Below, piece after piece: positions 1-5,923 of a stretch of DNA of 15,817 nucleotides. The translations under genes were made by a program, and so were the position numbers. The DNA comes from JBEKYD01 sp049509915. GTDB taxonomy: Bacteria > Acidobacteriota > Terriglobia > Bryobacterales > Bryobacteraceae. Under the pieces are notes generated by a model. That model was not told the DNA's origin, did not search any database, and was given only the letters and a program-made list of their open reading frames with translations. Where the stretch lies: the NCBI GenBank assembly GCA_049509915.1, contig JBEKZL010000233.1:1-15817 (forward strand), written 5' to 3'. Each line of letters begins with the position of its first letter. The first letter of the stretch is position 1.

Positions 1-2
1 TG

Positions 3-893
3 ATTTTCCTGCCCAATCTCATCTGGGAGGTCCGGCACGATTTCATCACGCTGGATTTTCTGAGGTTCATCCATGCCCGCGACGTCAGGCTTGGCCGCGC
101 AGACGGGTTCCTGCCCGCGCAGTTCTGGGCGGTGACGAATCCTGTCACGGTGCCAATATGGATCGCGGGGTTTTATTTTCTGTTCGTCAAACCAGAGGGA
201 AAGCGTTTTCGCATGATCGGCTGGATGTACCTGATCCCGTTGGTAATCCTGCTCATCGCCCGAGGCCGGCCCTATTATCTCGCACCGGCCTACCCCATGC
301 TGCTTGCCGTGGGCGCAGTTTGGGGAGAGCGCTGGTTGGAAACTTTGTCTCTCGCGACTGCTGGCACCATACGCAGGGTGGCTCGGAGTAGCATGGTGGT
401 CAGCGGCATTGCGACATCCGTCCTGGTTCTGCCGCTGGCGCCGCCCGGTTCACGCTGGTGGAAAATTGCTGACGCGACGAACCAAAATCTCAACGAGGAA
501 TTCGGTTGGCGCGAAATGACGGATGCAGTGATTCGCGCTCGCGATTCGCTAGCGGATGACGCCCCCGTCGGCGTTCTGGCTGCCGATGCCGGTCAAGCCG
601 CCGCCATCAATCTCTATGGCCGCGGTCACGGACTTCCGGAAGTGATCAGCGGCTCGAACTCGCATTGGCTGCGCGGGTACGGCAATCCGCAGCCCGAGAC
701 GGTTGTCGCGGCAGGTTTTCTGCGCGCCGACCTCGAGACCGTCTTTTCGTCCTGCGAGCTGGCGGGCCATTTTACGATTCCCTACGGCATCGAGAATAAC
801 GCCATCCTCGGGGATCACATGGACATTTTCGTGTGTCGGCGCCCACGTGAGCCGTGGGATGTATTCTGGAGGCGATTTCACTCGTTTGGGTAG
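3..893 (+). CDS. Membrane glycosyltransferase, GT39/PMT_2 (ArnT-like) family, C-terminal part
   Basis: The frame is open from the left edge, so the N-terminus with the catalytic loop lies outside; 296 residues are visible. The visible start (FLPNLIWEVRHDF, then a loop on LDFLRFIHARDV) and the later RGRPYYLAPAYPMLLAVGA stretch are typical of bacterial dolichyl-phosphate-mannose/ArnT-type GT-C transferases, which move a sugar from a polyprenyl-phosphate donor to an acceptor on the periplasmic side. At least four hydrophobic segments are visible (around VTVPIWIAGFYF, MYLIPLVILLIA, YLAPAYPMLLAVGAVW and VSGIATSVLVLPLA), followed by a soluble periplasmic tail of about 150 residues, the usual layout. 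Donor and acceptor cannot be told from this part. The family call is firm; the substrate is unknown. Confidence 0.85.
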   Translation: MFLPNLIWEVRHDFITLDFLRFIHARDVRLGRADGFLPAQFWAVTNPVTVPIWIAGFYFLFVKPEGKRFRMIGWMYLIPLVILLIARGRPYYLAPAYPMLLAVGAVWGERWLETLSLATAGTIRRVARSSMVVSGIATSVLVLPLAPPGSRWWKIADATNQNLNEEFGWREMTDAVIRARDSLADDAPVGVLAADAGQAAAINLYGRGHGLPEVISGSNSHWLRGYGNPQPETVVAAGFLRADLETVFSSCELAGHFTIPYGIENNAILGDHMDIFVCRRPREPWDVFWRRFHSFG

Positions 894-1283
894 AGCTTGA
901 CGGAGGCCTCCTGCTCGAAGCCCGCCTGCGCCAGAGAGTTGCACGAATCCCGGCTGGTCGCTCGACGTTCCGGACGCCGGCTGGAATTGGTCTTGTGCAA
1001 CGTAGGTAGCACTTGGCCGACTAAACCTACTCGCGGATGTACTTCATTGCACTGGGCGTACAGTCGGCCACCCTTCCACAGTCGGATTCCGGGCTTCGGG
1101 AGGATCGCTTCAGACCGCTATAGAAGAGTGCCGCGTGATTCGCCCTCAGCGCCACTTCGACGAGATGGCGACATTCCGGCAACTTGGATTGGTGCATGCC
1201 CGGCTTCAGAAGGGCCTTGTCCCACGCCGGACCAGCGCAGACGCGACGCCCGTATCCAATGATCGATATAATCTGGTTTCGAG
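894..1283. other. Gene-poor stretch, no convincing gene
   Basis: I see no convincing gene in these 390 bases. Open frames exist on both strands: plus 897-1262, minus 1027-1299, and a plus frame running without a stop to TGA 1285-1287 from about 1023. None has a recognised domain, a ribosome site or a clear start. The last ends in an ATGA overlap with the small ORF at 1284, so part of it could be a decayed or very short gene. GGAGGCCTCC at 902-911 is a perfect palindrome without a loop and is not a terminator. Confidence 0.5.
1267..1272 (+). promoter_or_regulatory. Candidate -10 hexamer TATAAT ahead of small ORF
   Basis: A perfect TATAAT ends 11 nt before the ATG at 1284. No good -35 lies 16-18 bp upstream. 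The spacing matches other start-proximal -10 boxes in this window and would give an almost leaderless transcript. Meaningful only if the 1284 ORF is real. Confidence 0.35.
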
Positions 1284-1451
1284 ATGAAAGCCAAGCCAAA
1301 ACTGGATCTCTCCTACTATTGGAACCGCTTCGAGGATGCGCTAAGAGGAAGGTACGAAGGGAAGACCTTTAGCAAGGCCAGTTTTGCGGAGATCAAGCGG
1401 ATCTATGCGGATGTGCGTCTCGGGAAGCTAAGCTTGCAAAGAGTTCCCTGA
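1284..1451 (+). CDS. Small basic hypothetical protein (55 aa)
   Basis: ATG 1284 to TGA 1451 encodes 55 residues rich in Lys, Arg and aromatics (MKAKPKLDLSYYWNRFEDAL at the start, IYADVRLGKL near the end). The composition looks like a real soluble helical protein rather than a shadow frame. TATAAT lies 11 nt upstream, and the ATG overlaps the stop of an upstream open frame as ATGA. There is no Shine-Dalgarno. I do not recognise a family. It could be a genuine small protein or the end of a decayed gene. Confidence 0.35.
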   Translation: MKAKPKLDLSYYWNRFEDALRGRYEGKTFSKASFAEIKRIYADVRLGKLSLQRVP

Positions 1452-1599
1452 AACCCCGCCCCCTGCCAAAGGTCAGTCACGGATTTTCTAAATATTCCCT
1501 TCCCCTTCATTCCAAGCCACTTCCGCCAAATCCGCCCCCTCCTGACCCCCGCTTCTCCCGCGCTCGCAAGCTATCGTAAGTGGCCGAAAGGTAGCTTCC

Positions 1600-2130
1600 A
1601 TGCCCGATTCCGCCCTCTCCGCTCCTCAGCTCCAGGTTATCGACGCCCTCCTGAACGGCGCCAACCTCAATGCCGCCGCCGACCAGGCCGGCGTTCACCG
1701 CAACACCATCGCCTATTGGCGCCACACCTCGCCGGCCTTCGAAACCGCCCTCCGCGACGCCCAAACCGACCGCGCCGATCTGCTGCGCGAAGGGGCCGTC
1801 GCCCGCGCCGAGCTGGCCTTCCAAGCCCTCGAACAGATCCTCCAGGACCCGAAATCCTCCGCCTCCGCCCGTCTCCGCGCCGCCATCTTCATCCTCAGCC
1901 ACGCCTTGCCCTCTCCCGCGAAGGAGCGCCGCGCCACTCCCACCCTCCCAAAACCCGCTCAGGAGCCCGCCACCCAAAATCCCGATTTCGTGCACAAAAA
2001 TGCACAAATTCCCCAACAGCCCTATCGCCGCCCTGACCCCAAGACCGGCCGCAACGACCGTTGCCCCTGCGGCAGCGGCAAGAAATTCAAACAATGTTGC
2101 CTCAATAAACCCCGAACCGCTGCCGCCTGA
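1600..2130 (+). CDS. HTH plus C-terminal SEC-C zinc-motif protein
   Basis: The 176-residue protein has an N-terminal helix-turn-helix region (about residues 8-50; NLNAAADQAGVHRNTIAYWR is the helix pair), resembling the homeodomain-like HTH of phage terminase small subunits and insertion-element proteins. Helical residues 51-103 follow, then a Pro-rich linker (104-147), and then a C-terminal SEC-C motif, RNDRCPCGSGKKFKQCC (151-167). The SEC-C motif is a zinc knuckle first known from the SecA C-terminus and binds one Zn through its Cys residues. GAAAGG at 1586-1591 is a plausible ribosome site 8 nt before the ATG. Putting DNA-binding and SEC-C parts together suggests a nucleic-acid-associated role, but its function is unknown. 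The long minus-strand frame over it is a Gly-rich shadow. Confidence 0.8.
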   Translation: MPDSALSAPQLQVIDALLNGANLNAAADQAGVHRNTIAYWRHTSPAFETALRDAQTDRADLLREGAVARAELAFQALEQILQDPKSSASARLRAAIFILSHALPSPAKERRATPTLPKPAQEPATQNPDFVHKNAQIPQQPYRRPDPKTGRNDRCPCGSGKKFKQCCLNKPRTAAA

Positions 2131-2145
2131 TAAACCCCGCAGCGG

Positions 2146-2194
2146 CCGTGGGGCAGACCCGGGCAGACCATCGTTTTTTGTGGTCTGCCACGGG
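2146..2194. repeat. Hairpin with tandem GGGCAGACC arms
   Basis: GGGCAGACC occurs at 2151-2159 and again at 2161-2169. GGCAGACCA (2162-2170) is the perfect inverted complement of TGGTCTGCC (2181-2189) around the 10-base loop TCGTTTTTTG. The outer bases CCGTGG (2146-2151) and CCACGG (2188-2193) are also complementary, so two alternative stems exist. It follows the SEC-C gene's stop by about 15 nt. The T-run is in the loop rather than after the stem, so it is not a classical terminator. It may be a REP-like element. Confidence 0.55.
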
Positions 2195-2240
2195 TGCTTA
2201 ACCGATCTGGGGGCTTTCGCAGTTTAGGACTGGAACCACT

Positions 2241-2504
2241 CCCGTCAGTGAAAAGCAGCGCCGGGAATTGAAGCGGCTCGCCGCTCGTCCGGATTCCCGG
2301 ATCGATTTTCCCGATGCGCCGGAACGACAGCCCCCGCCCTCCGACGTTCAGGTCGGCCGTTTTTACAAGCCAATCAAATAGTTGGTGAGCCTCCGCGTGG
2401 ATGCCGACGTGCTCCACTGGTTCCGGGCCCGAGGCAAGAAATACCAGACCTATATGAACAAGGTCCTGCGGCGCGAAATGCAGATCAACCACCGGGGTCA
2501 GTGA
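2241..2504 (+). pseudogene. BrnA-type antitoxin pseudogene with in-frame TAG
   Basis: One reading frame gives a BrnA-like pattern. The first half reads EKQRRELKRLAARPDSRIDF and ends FYKPIK. TAG follows at 2379-2381, and the same frame resumes with LVSLRVDADVLHWFRARGKK and YQTYMNKVLRREM before TGA at 2502-2504. BrnA antitoxins have an N-terminal acidic helix region and a C-terminal ribbon-helix-helix domain with exactly this 'LRVDADVL-WFRA-G-YQT-N-VLR' signature. The TAG replaces a position usually Lys or Gln (AAG or CAG to TAG is one change). No ATG, GTG or plausible start opens the frame upstream; it is closed by a TAA about 40 nt earlier. No BrnT toxin is next to it. A restart at TTG 2382 or GTG 2385 would give a bare RHH domain of about 39 residues, but there is no ribosome site. 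Confidence 0.75.
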
Positions 2505-2523
2505 AACCCTGGGCAGGCTATGC

Positions 2524-3078
2524 TTGGAACAGGTGACTCTTCCCGCCTGGCTCGTTGTCTCCGATCCGCGCCTTCGACCGCAAGTGAGGTCGTTATTGCC
2601 TCGCCTGCCGGAAATGGACGGCGCCCCGATCCGGGTCGAATGGAAGCGCAACCTGCACGACCGGCACGGGCCCGTACACGCGGCCGCTTACTTGCGCGAG
2701 AGGCGTATGGCGTTCGATTGCCTGCCGTCGGAGTTCCCGCGCATCTTCGTGCATGAGCTCTTTCATTTCGTCTGGCTGCGCCTGGGCAACCCGCGGCGCC
2801 ACCGCTGGGAGCGCTGCCTGGCTGCCGAACTTCGCGCCGGCGTACCCGGCGATCTCGGGTGGTCGGCCGAATGGCGCAAGCGCGAGCTCGACCCCGCGGA
2901 AATCGCCGCCCGCGGACGCCGCTGGCGCGACTATTGTTGCGAAGGGTTCTGCGATACGGCCGCCTGGTTGTACAGCGGCACCCCTCGACACCCCGAATTC
3001 ACCCTGCGCAAACGCTGGCGCAAGGCGCGGGCGGCCTGGTTTAAAGCCTGGTTGGCCGGACCCGGATTATCGATATAA
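2524..3078 (+). CDS. Small HExxH metallopeptidase-like protein
   Basis: The start is taken as TTG 2524, with GGCAGG just upstream; GTG 2533 is an alternative. The 184-residue product carries HELFH (77-81), a zinc-binding HExxH in a hydrophobic helix (FPRIFVHELFHFVWLRLG), and downstream CCEGFCDTAAW (138-148), where Glu140 or Asp144 could be the third metal ligand. Much of the rest is basic (RKRWRKARAAWFKAW near the end). There is no signal peptide or membrane segment, so it is likely cytoplasmic. I do not recognise a named family. Peptidase activity is inferred from the motif alone. Its TAA stop (3076-3078) lies inside the -10 box of the next gene. Confidence 0.7.
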   Translation: MEQVTLPAWLVVSDPRLRPQVRSLLPRLPEMDGAPIRVEWKRNLHDRHGPVHAAAYLRERRMAFDCLPSEFPRIFVHELFHFVWLRLGNPRRHRWERCLAAELRAGVPGDLGWSAEWRKRELDPAEIAARGRRWRDYCCEGFCDTAAWLYSGTPRHPEFTLRKRWRKARAAWFKAWLAGPGLSI

Positions 3079-3079
3079 T
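3052..3079 (+). promoter_or_regulatory. Promoter TTGGCC-16 bp-TATAAT for the thioredoxin gene
   Basis: TTGGCC (3052-3057) and TATAAT (3074-3079) are separated by 16 bp, a good sigma-70-type promoter. It lies inside the end of the upstream coding region, and TATAAT overlaps that gene's TAA stop. GATTAT (3066-3071) and ATAATC (3075-3080) flank the -10 as an inverted repeat. A start site 7 nt below the -10 would give a leader of about a dozen bases with AGGAG (3086-3090) at its 5' end. Confidence 0.6.
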
Positions 3080-3098
3080 CGAAACAGGAGCCGAACCC

Positions 3099-3668
3099 TT
3101 GAAAAAGCACCCACTATTAGTGGCCTTGACCGCCGCACTCCTGGCCCTGACCGGCTTTGAGGGCTGTTCGCTCTCGCCCACCGCGGTGAAAGCGGCGTCG
3201 CTCAAACCGGACAGCGATCGCAGGCCGGCCCCGGAATTTACCTTGAAGGATTCCGACGGCAAGCTCGTGCACCTTTCCGACTATCGCGGCAAAGTGGTGC
3301 TGCTCGATTTCTGGGCCACCTGGTGCGGCCCCTGCCGCATCGAGATCCCCTCCTTTATCGACATGCAGCGTAAGTACAAGGATCGGGGCTTTGAGGTGCT
3401 GGGCATCTCCATGGATGACGAGGGCTGGGAAGTAGTGAAGCCTTTCCTTGCCGAGGTGGGCGTGAACTACCGGGTGTTGATGGGTAACGATCCCACCAGT
3501 CAGCTTTACGGCGGAGTGGATGCCTTGCCGACTACGTTTCTGATCGACCGGGACGGCAGAATCGCCGCTGTCTATATCTCTCTGCATAGTAGAAAGGATT
3601 TCGAAGATGGTGTGGAAGAGCTGCTGCGGTCTCCTGCTTTGCATGCCTCTATTGCTGGCGCAAAGTAG
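3099..3668 (+). CDS. TlpA-like thioredoxin, membrane-anchored or exported
   Basis: The start is TTG 3099, 8 nt after AGGAG (3086-3090). The 189-residue protein has a signal sequence (KKHPLLVALTAALLALTGF) ending in FEGC, a weak lipobox that may make it a lipoprotein at Cys23. The thioredoxin fold follows, with the catalytic motif WCGPC (75-79) and the cis-proline in ALPTTFLIDRDGRI (Pro144). This is the AhpC-TSA/Redoxin TlpA-ResA class, which normally reduces disulfides or keeps cytochrome c and other cysteines reduced outside the cytoplasm. The C-terminal 20 residues overlap the next gene's start by 62 nt in another frame. The next gene is a DsbD-alpha domain, which supports an extracytoplasmic thiol-transfer pair. 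The target is unknown. Confidence 0.88.
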   Translation: MKKHPLLVALTAALLALTGFEGCSLSPTAVKAASLKPDSDRRPAPEFTLKDSDGKLVHLSDYRGKVVLLDFWATWCGPCRIEIPSFIDMQRKYKDRGFEVLGISMDDEGWEVVKPFLAEVGVNYRVLMGNDPTSQLYGGVDALPTTFLIDRDGRIAAVYISLHSRKDFEDGVEELLRSPALHASIAGAK

Positions 3669-4071
3669 CGGCCATCTGAACCTGGGTCAGTTGCACAGCG
3701 TGACGGGAAAGCGCGGCGACGCGCTGGAGACGCGTATCCCCATGACGGTAGATGCCGGCTTCCACGTCAACAGCAATAAGCCCAACGAAGATTACCTGAT
3801 CCCGATCAAGCTCACCTGGACCTCTACCGGAGCGCTCGAAGCCGGCGAGATCGCCTACCCGAAGCCGTCGCTCGAAAAGTACGCCTTCACCGATAAACCT
3901 CTTTCGGTTCTGACCGGCAGCTTCGAGGTGGTGGCGCATTTCAAGGTCGCCGGCAACGCCCCGGCGGGCCCTGGCGTCGCGGCCGGCAAGCTCAAATATC
4001 AGGCCTGCAACAGCAACACTTGCTTTCCGCCGAAAACCATCGACGTGAATTTGCCCTACTCGGTCCAATAG
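3607..4071 (+). CDS. Stand-alone DsbD N-terminal (alpha) domain, secreted
   Basis: The 154-residue protein has a signal peptide (MVWKSCCGLLLCMPLLLAQS) and then one DsbD-alpha (DsbC-like interaction) domain. The hallmark segments are GFHVNSNKPNEDYLIP (51-66) and YQACNSNTCFPPKTIDV (131-147). Cys134 and Cys139 correspond to the redox pair of DsbD-alpha. In DsbD this domain passes electrons from the membrane and gamma domains to periplasmic partners; here the membrane and gamma parts are absent. The ATG at 3607, with AGGA (3594-3597) upstream, is needed for the signal peptide, so the 62-nt overlap with the preceding gene looks real. It probably works with the neighbouring thioredoxin, but its electron source is not in the window. 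Confidence 0.85.
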   Translation: MVWKSCCGLLLCMPLLLAQSSGHLNLGQLHSVTGKRGDALETRIPMTVDAGFHVNSNKPNEDYLIPIKLTWTSTGALEAGEIAYPKPSLEKYAFTDKPLSVLTGSFEVVAHFKVAGNAPAGPGVAAGKLKYQACNSNTCFPPKTIDVNLPYSVQ

Positions 4072-4102
4072 CTGAGAGCTAGTATTAAGACAGGAGGCTC
4101 TC

Positions 4103-4303
4103 ATGTCCACCATGTTGGCTGTCCTGGTTTACGGCGCGGCTGGAGCGGTTCCTTTCTGGCTTCTATACCGCTACGGTTCGCGCCGCTGGTACTGGCACGC
4201 TCTGGCTCTGGCGTTGGCCGTGGCTGTCGGCCTGGCGCCTCCACTTCCGGGCTGGCAGGGCCCAAACATCGATCTGGCGATCGGGCACCATAAAACGGCA
4301 TAG
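4103..4303 (+). CDS. Small two-helix membrane protein (66 aa)
   Basis: ATG 4103 is preceded by a perfect AGGAGG (4092-4097) with a 5-nt spacer, the strongest ribosome site in the window. The product has two hydrophobic segments (MLAVLVYGAAGAVPFWLLY and HALALALAVAVGLAPPLPGW) joined by a short basic YGSRRWYW loop. It probably spans the inner membrane twice. I do not recognise a family. It lies 31 nt after the DsbD-alpha gene and may share its transcript. Confidence 0.7.
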   Translation: MSTMLAVLVYGAAGAVPFWLLYRYGSRRWYWHALALALAVAVGLAPPLPGWQGPNIDLAIGHHKTA

Positions 4304-4343
4304 TGGGTTCGGAACATAGGCGAAGACCTGCGCCGCCCCACGC

Positions 4344-4349
4344 TACAAT
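4344..4349 (+). promoter_or_regulatory. Candidate -10 hexamer TACAAT before acyltransferase
   Basis: TACAAT ends 9 nt before the ATG at 4359. There is no Shine-Dalgarno in between and no clear -35 at 16-18 bp. It belongs to the set of start-proximal -10 boxes seen in this window. Confidence 0.4.
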
Positions 4350-4358
4350 TGCGGTTTC

Positions 4359-5258
4359 ATGCGACGCCGCGGCGCTTTGCGCAATTGGACCGAATACGCG
4401 GTCGTCCTGATCGCCGTGTTTTCGCTCGAATGGGCGCCGCTGGGCTTGGCCCACGCGCTGGGGCGCGTCTATGCGCGCCTGCTCGACCTTGCCATTCCGC
4501 GCCTCCGCCGCGTGGCGCGCCGCAACCTGGAAGCCGCCTACCCGGAGCTCGACCCGGCTCGCCGCGAAGCCATCGTCGACGGTGTATTCCGTTCCATCGC
4601 CCGCCTGCTGGTTAGCTTCGCCCGCTTTCCGCGCATCCATCGCGGCAACCTCCACCGCTGGATCCGGCTGGAGGGTGGAGTGCATTTCGAAACCGCGCTC
4701 CAGGCTGGCCGCGGCGTGCTGTTTGCCACCGCGCACCTGGGCAATTGGGAGCTGAGCGCCTTTGCCCACGCGTTGCTCGCCTCGCCCATGAGCGTGGTGG
4801 TGCGCCCGATCGACAATCCCCTCGCCGACAGGCTGGTCGAACGGCGCCGCTCGCTAACCGGCAACCGTGCCATCGGCAAAAAGGACTTCGCCCGCTCGAT
4901 TCTGAAGGCCCTGGCCGCCAACCAGGCCGTGGGCATTCTGATCGATCAAAATGCCTTGCCCGGCGAGGGCGTGTTCGTGCCCTTCTTCGGCGTGCCGGCT
5001 TGCGCCAGTACTGGCCTCGCCAAACTGGCCGCCCACAGCGGCGCCACCGTCCTCCCCGGTTTCGCCCTCTGGTCGGATCAGGAGCGTCGTTTCGTCCTCC
5101 GCTTCTATCCCCCCCTGCCCATGACCGGCGACCCAGCCCGCGACACCGCGGCACTGCAAGCGAAGCTCGAAGAAGTGATCCGCCAGTATCCCGACCAGTG
5201 GCTCTGGCTGCACCGCCGCTGGAAGACGCGGCCGGAAGGGGAAAGGGCGTTTTATTAG
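4359..5258 (+). CDS. Lipid A-type acyltransferase, LpxL/HtrB family
   Basis: The 299-residue protein has a hydrophobic N-terminal segment (about 13-46, including VVLIAVFSLEWAPLGLAHAL) anchoring it to the inner membrane. The catalytic HX4E motif is AHLGNWE (His126, Glu131), followed by VVRPIDNPLADRLVERRR, the GILIDQN block with GVFVPFFGVPA, and a C-terminal YPDQWLWLHRRWKTRP typical of the family. Members transfer a secondary acyl chain from acyl-ACP to the lipid A precursor; some relatives acylate other glycolipids. The length is close to that of LpxL (about 306). The N-terminus MRRRGALRNWTEY looks natural, so ATG 4359 is accepted. This gene is the main sign of a Gram-negative, lipid A-type outer membrane. 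Confidence 0.88.
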   Translation: MRRRGALRNWTEYAVVLIAVFSLEWAPLGLAHALGRVYARLLDLAIPRLRRVARRNLEAAYPELDPARREAIVDGVFRSIARLLVSFARFPRIHRGNLHRWIRLEGGVHFETALQAGRGVLFATAHLGNWELSAFAHALLASPMSVVVRPIDNPLADRLVERRRSLTGNRAIGKKDFARSILKALAANQAVGILIDQNALPGEGVFVPFFGVPACASTGLAKLAAHSGATVLPGFALWSDQERRFVLRFYPPLPMTGDPARDTAALQAKLEEVIRQYPDQWLWLHRRWKTRPEGERAFY

Positions 5259-5431
5259 GGCCGCAACGGTGTGAGAATAGGCTCGTTAGGCGACCGGTGC
5301 TTGGAGGTGTACCACGCCGGATTAGCAAACCATGATGCGAGATCGGCTAGCAACGGCAACGCTTTCAGGCTGGCGGTGCCGTACAATACACTATTTGATG
5401 TGATGTCGGGAAAGCAAACAGAGCCGAGTCT

Positions 5432-5923
5432 ATGCCCTTATCGCTCGCGGCGACTTCAGAAATCGCTAGCAAAGTCGGAGCGCTTATCGGGCTTCCGACC
5501 TTGTGGCAAGCGTTCCGCGCCAGAAGCATCGCGGCGGAGGTAAAAGAAAGGGTAGATACGGTCCAGGCGAATTTCGCCAAACAAACCGCGGTCGAGGCTT
5601 TGGGAAGCCTGCTCAGCGATCTCGACGAAATTGGCGGTCTACACGGCGTGAGCGCTTGGCGGATGCTTCCCAGGCGCTATGGAGCAGTCCGCAGGCACCT
5701 GATCGCAATGCGGATCGAGAATCCTATGCTGGCGACGCATAGCCGCAAATTACAGAGCATCATACAACAACTGGCCGAAATGGAGGATGCTGTATCTCAC
5801 TCGACTTTTCCGGCATCGCCGTCAGATATTGTCGCCCTGAATAAGGTGCTTTCGCGTCAAATGGACAAGCTGAACGAGATCCTTGCATCGGTCCGCAAAA
5901 CGATTGGAGGCACGACAGAATGA
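5432..5923 (+). CDS. Hypothetical helical protein, first of a coupled pair
   Basis: The 163-residue protein begins with a short hydrophobic stretch (IASKVGALIGLPTLWQAF, about 11-28) followed by a charged helix (RARSIAAEVKERVDTVQANF) with coiled-coil character. The rest (50-163) is predicted mostly helical (LGSLLSDLDEIGG, RKLQSIIQQLAEMEDAV, LSRQMDKLNEILASVRKTI). This suggests a weakly membrane-associated helical bundle. I do not recognise a named family. The stop overlaps the next gene's ATG (ATGA at 5920-5923), so the two are translated together. TACAAT at 5382-5387 could be a distant -10. The surrounding DNA looks less GC-rich than its neighbours and ends in a transposase remnant, consistent with acquired DNA. 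Confidence 0.75.
   Translation: MPLSLAATSEIASKVGALIGLPTLWQAFRARSIAAEVKERVDTVQANFAKQTAVEALGSLLSDLDEIGGLHGVSAWRMLPRRYGAVRRHLIAMRIENPMLATHSRKLQSIIQQLAEMEDAVSHSTFPASPSDIVALNKVLSRQMDKLNEILASVRKTIGGTTE

Noticed and set aside
902..911. GGAGGCCTCC palindrome after the first glycosyltransferase
   Set aside because: No loop and no T-run; 10-bp palindromes occur by chance in GC-rich DNA.
1507..2094. 195-codon minus-strand frame over the HTH/SEC-C gene
   Set aside because: Gly-rich low-complexity translation; the plus strand carries the HTH and SEC-C motifs.
2022..2651. 209-codon minus-strand frame across the antitoxin region
   Set aside because: The plus-strand frame has BrnA similarity on both sides of the TAG, while this frame has no recognisable domain.
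4069..4081. TAGCT/AGCTA hairpin after the DsbD-alpha stop
   Set aside because: Only 5 bp with no T-run; too weak for a terminator.
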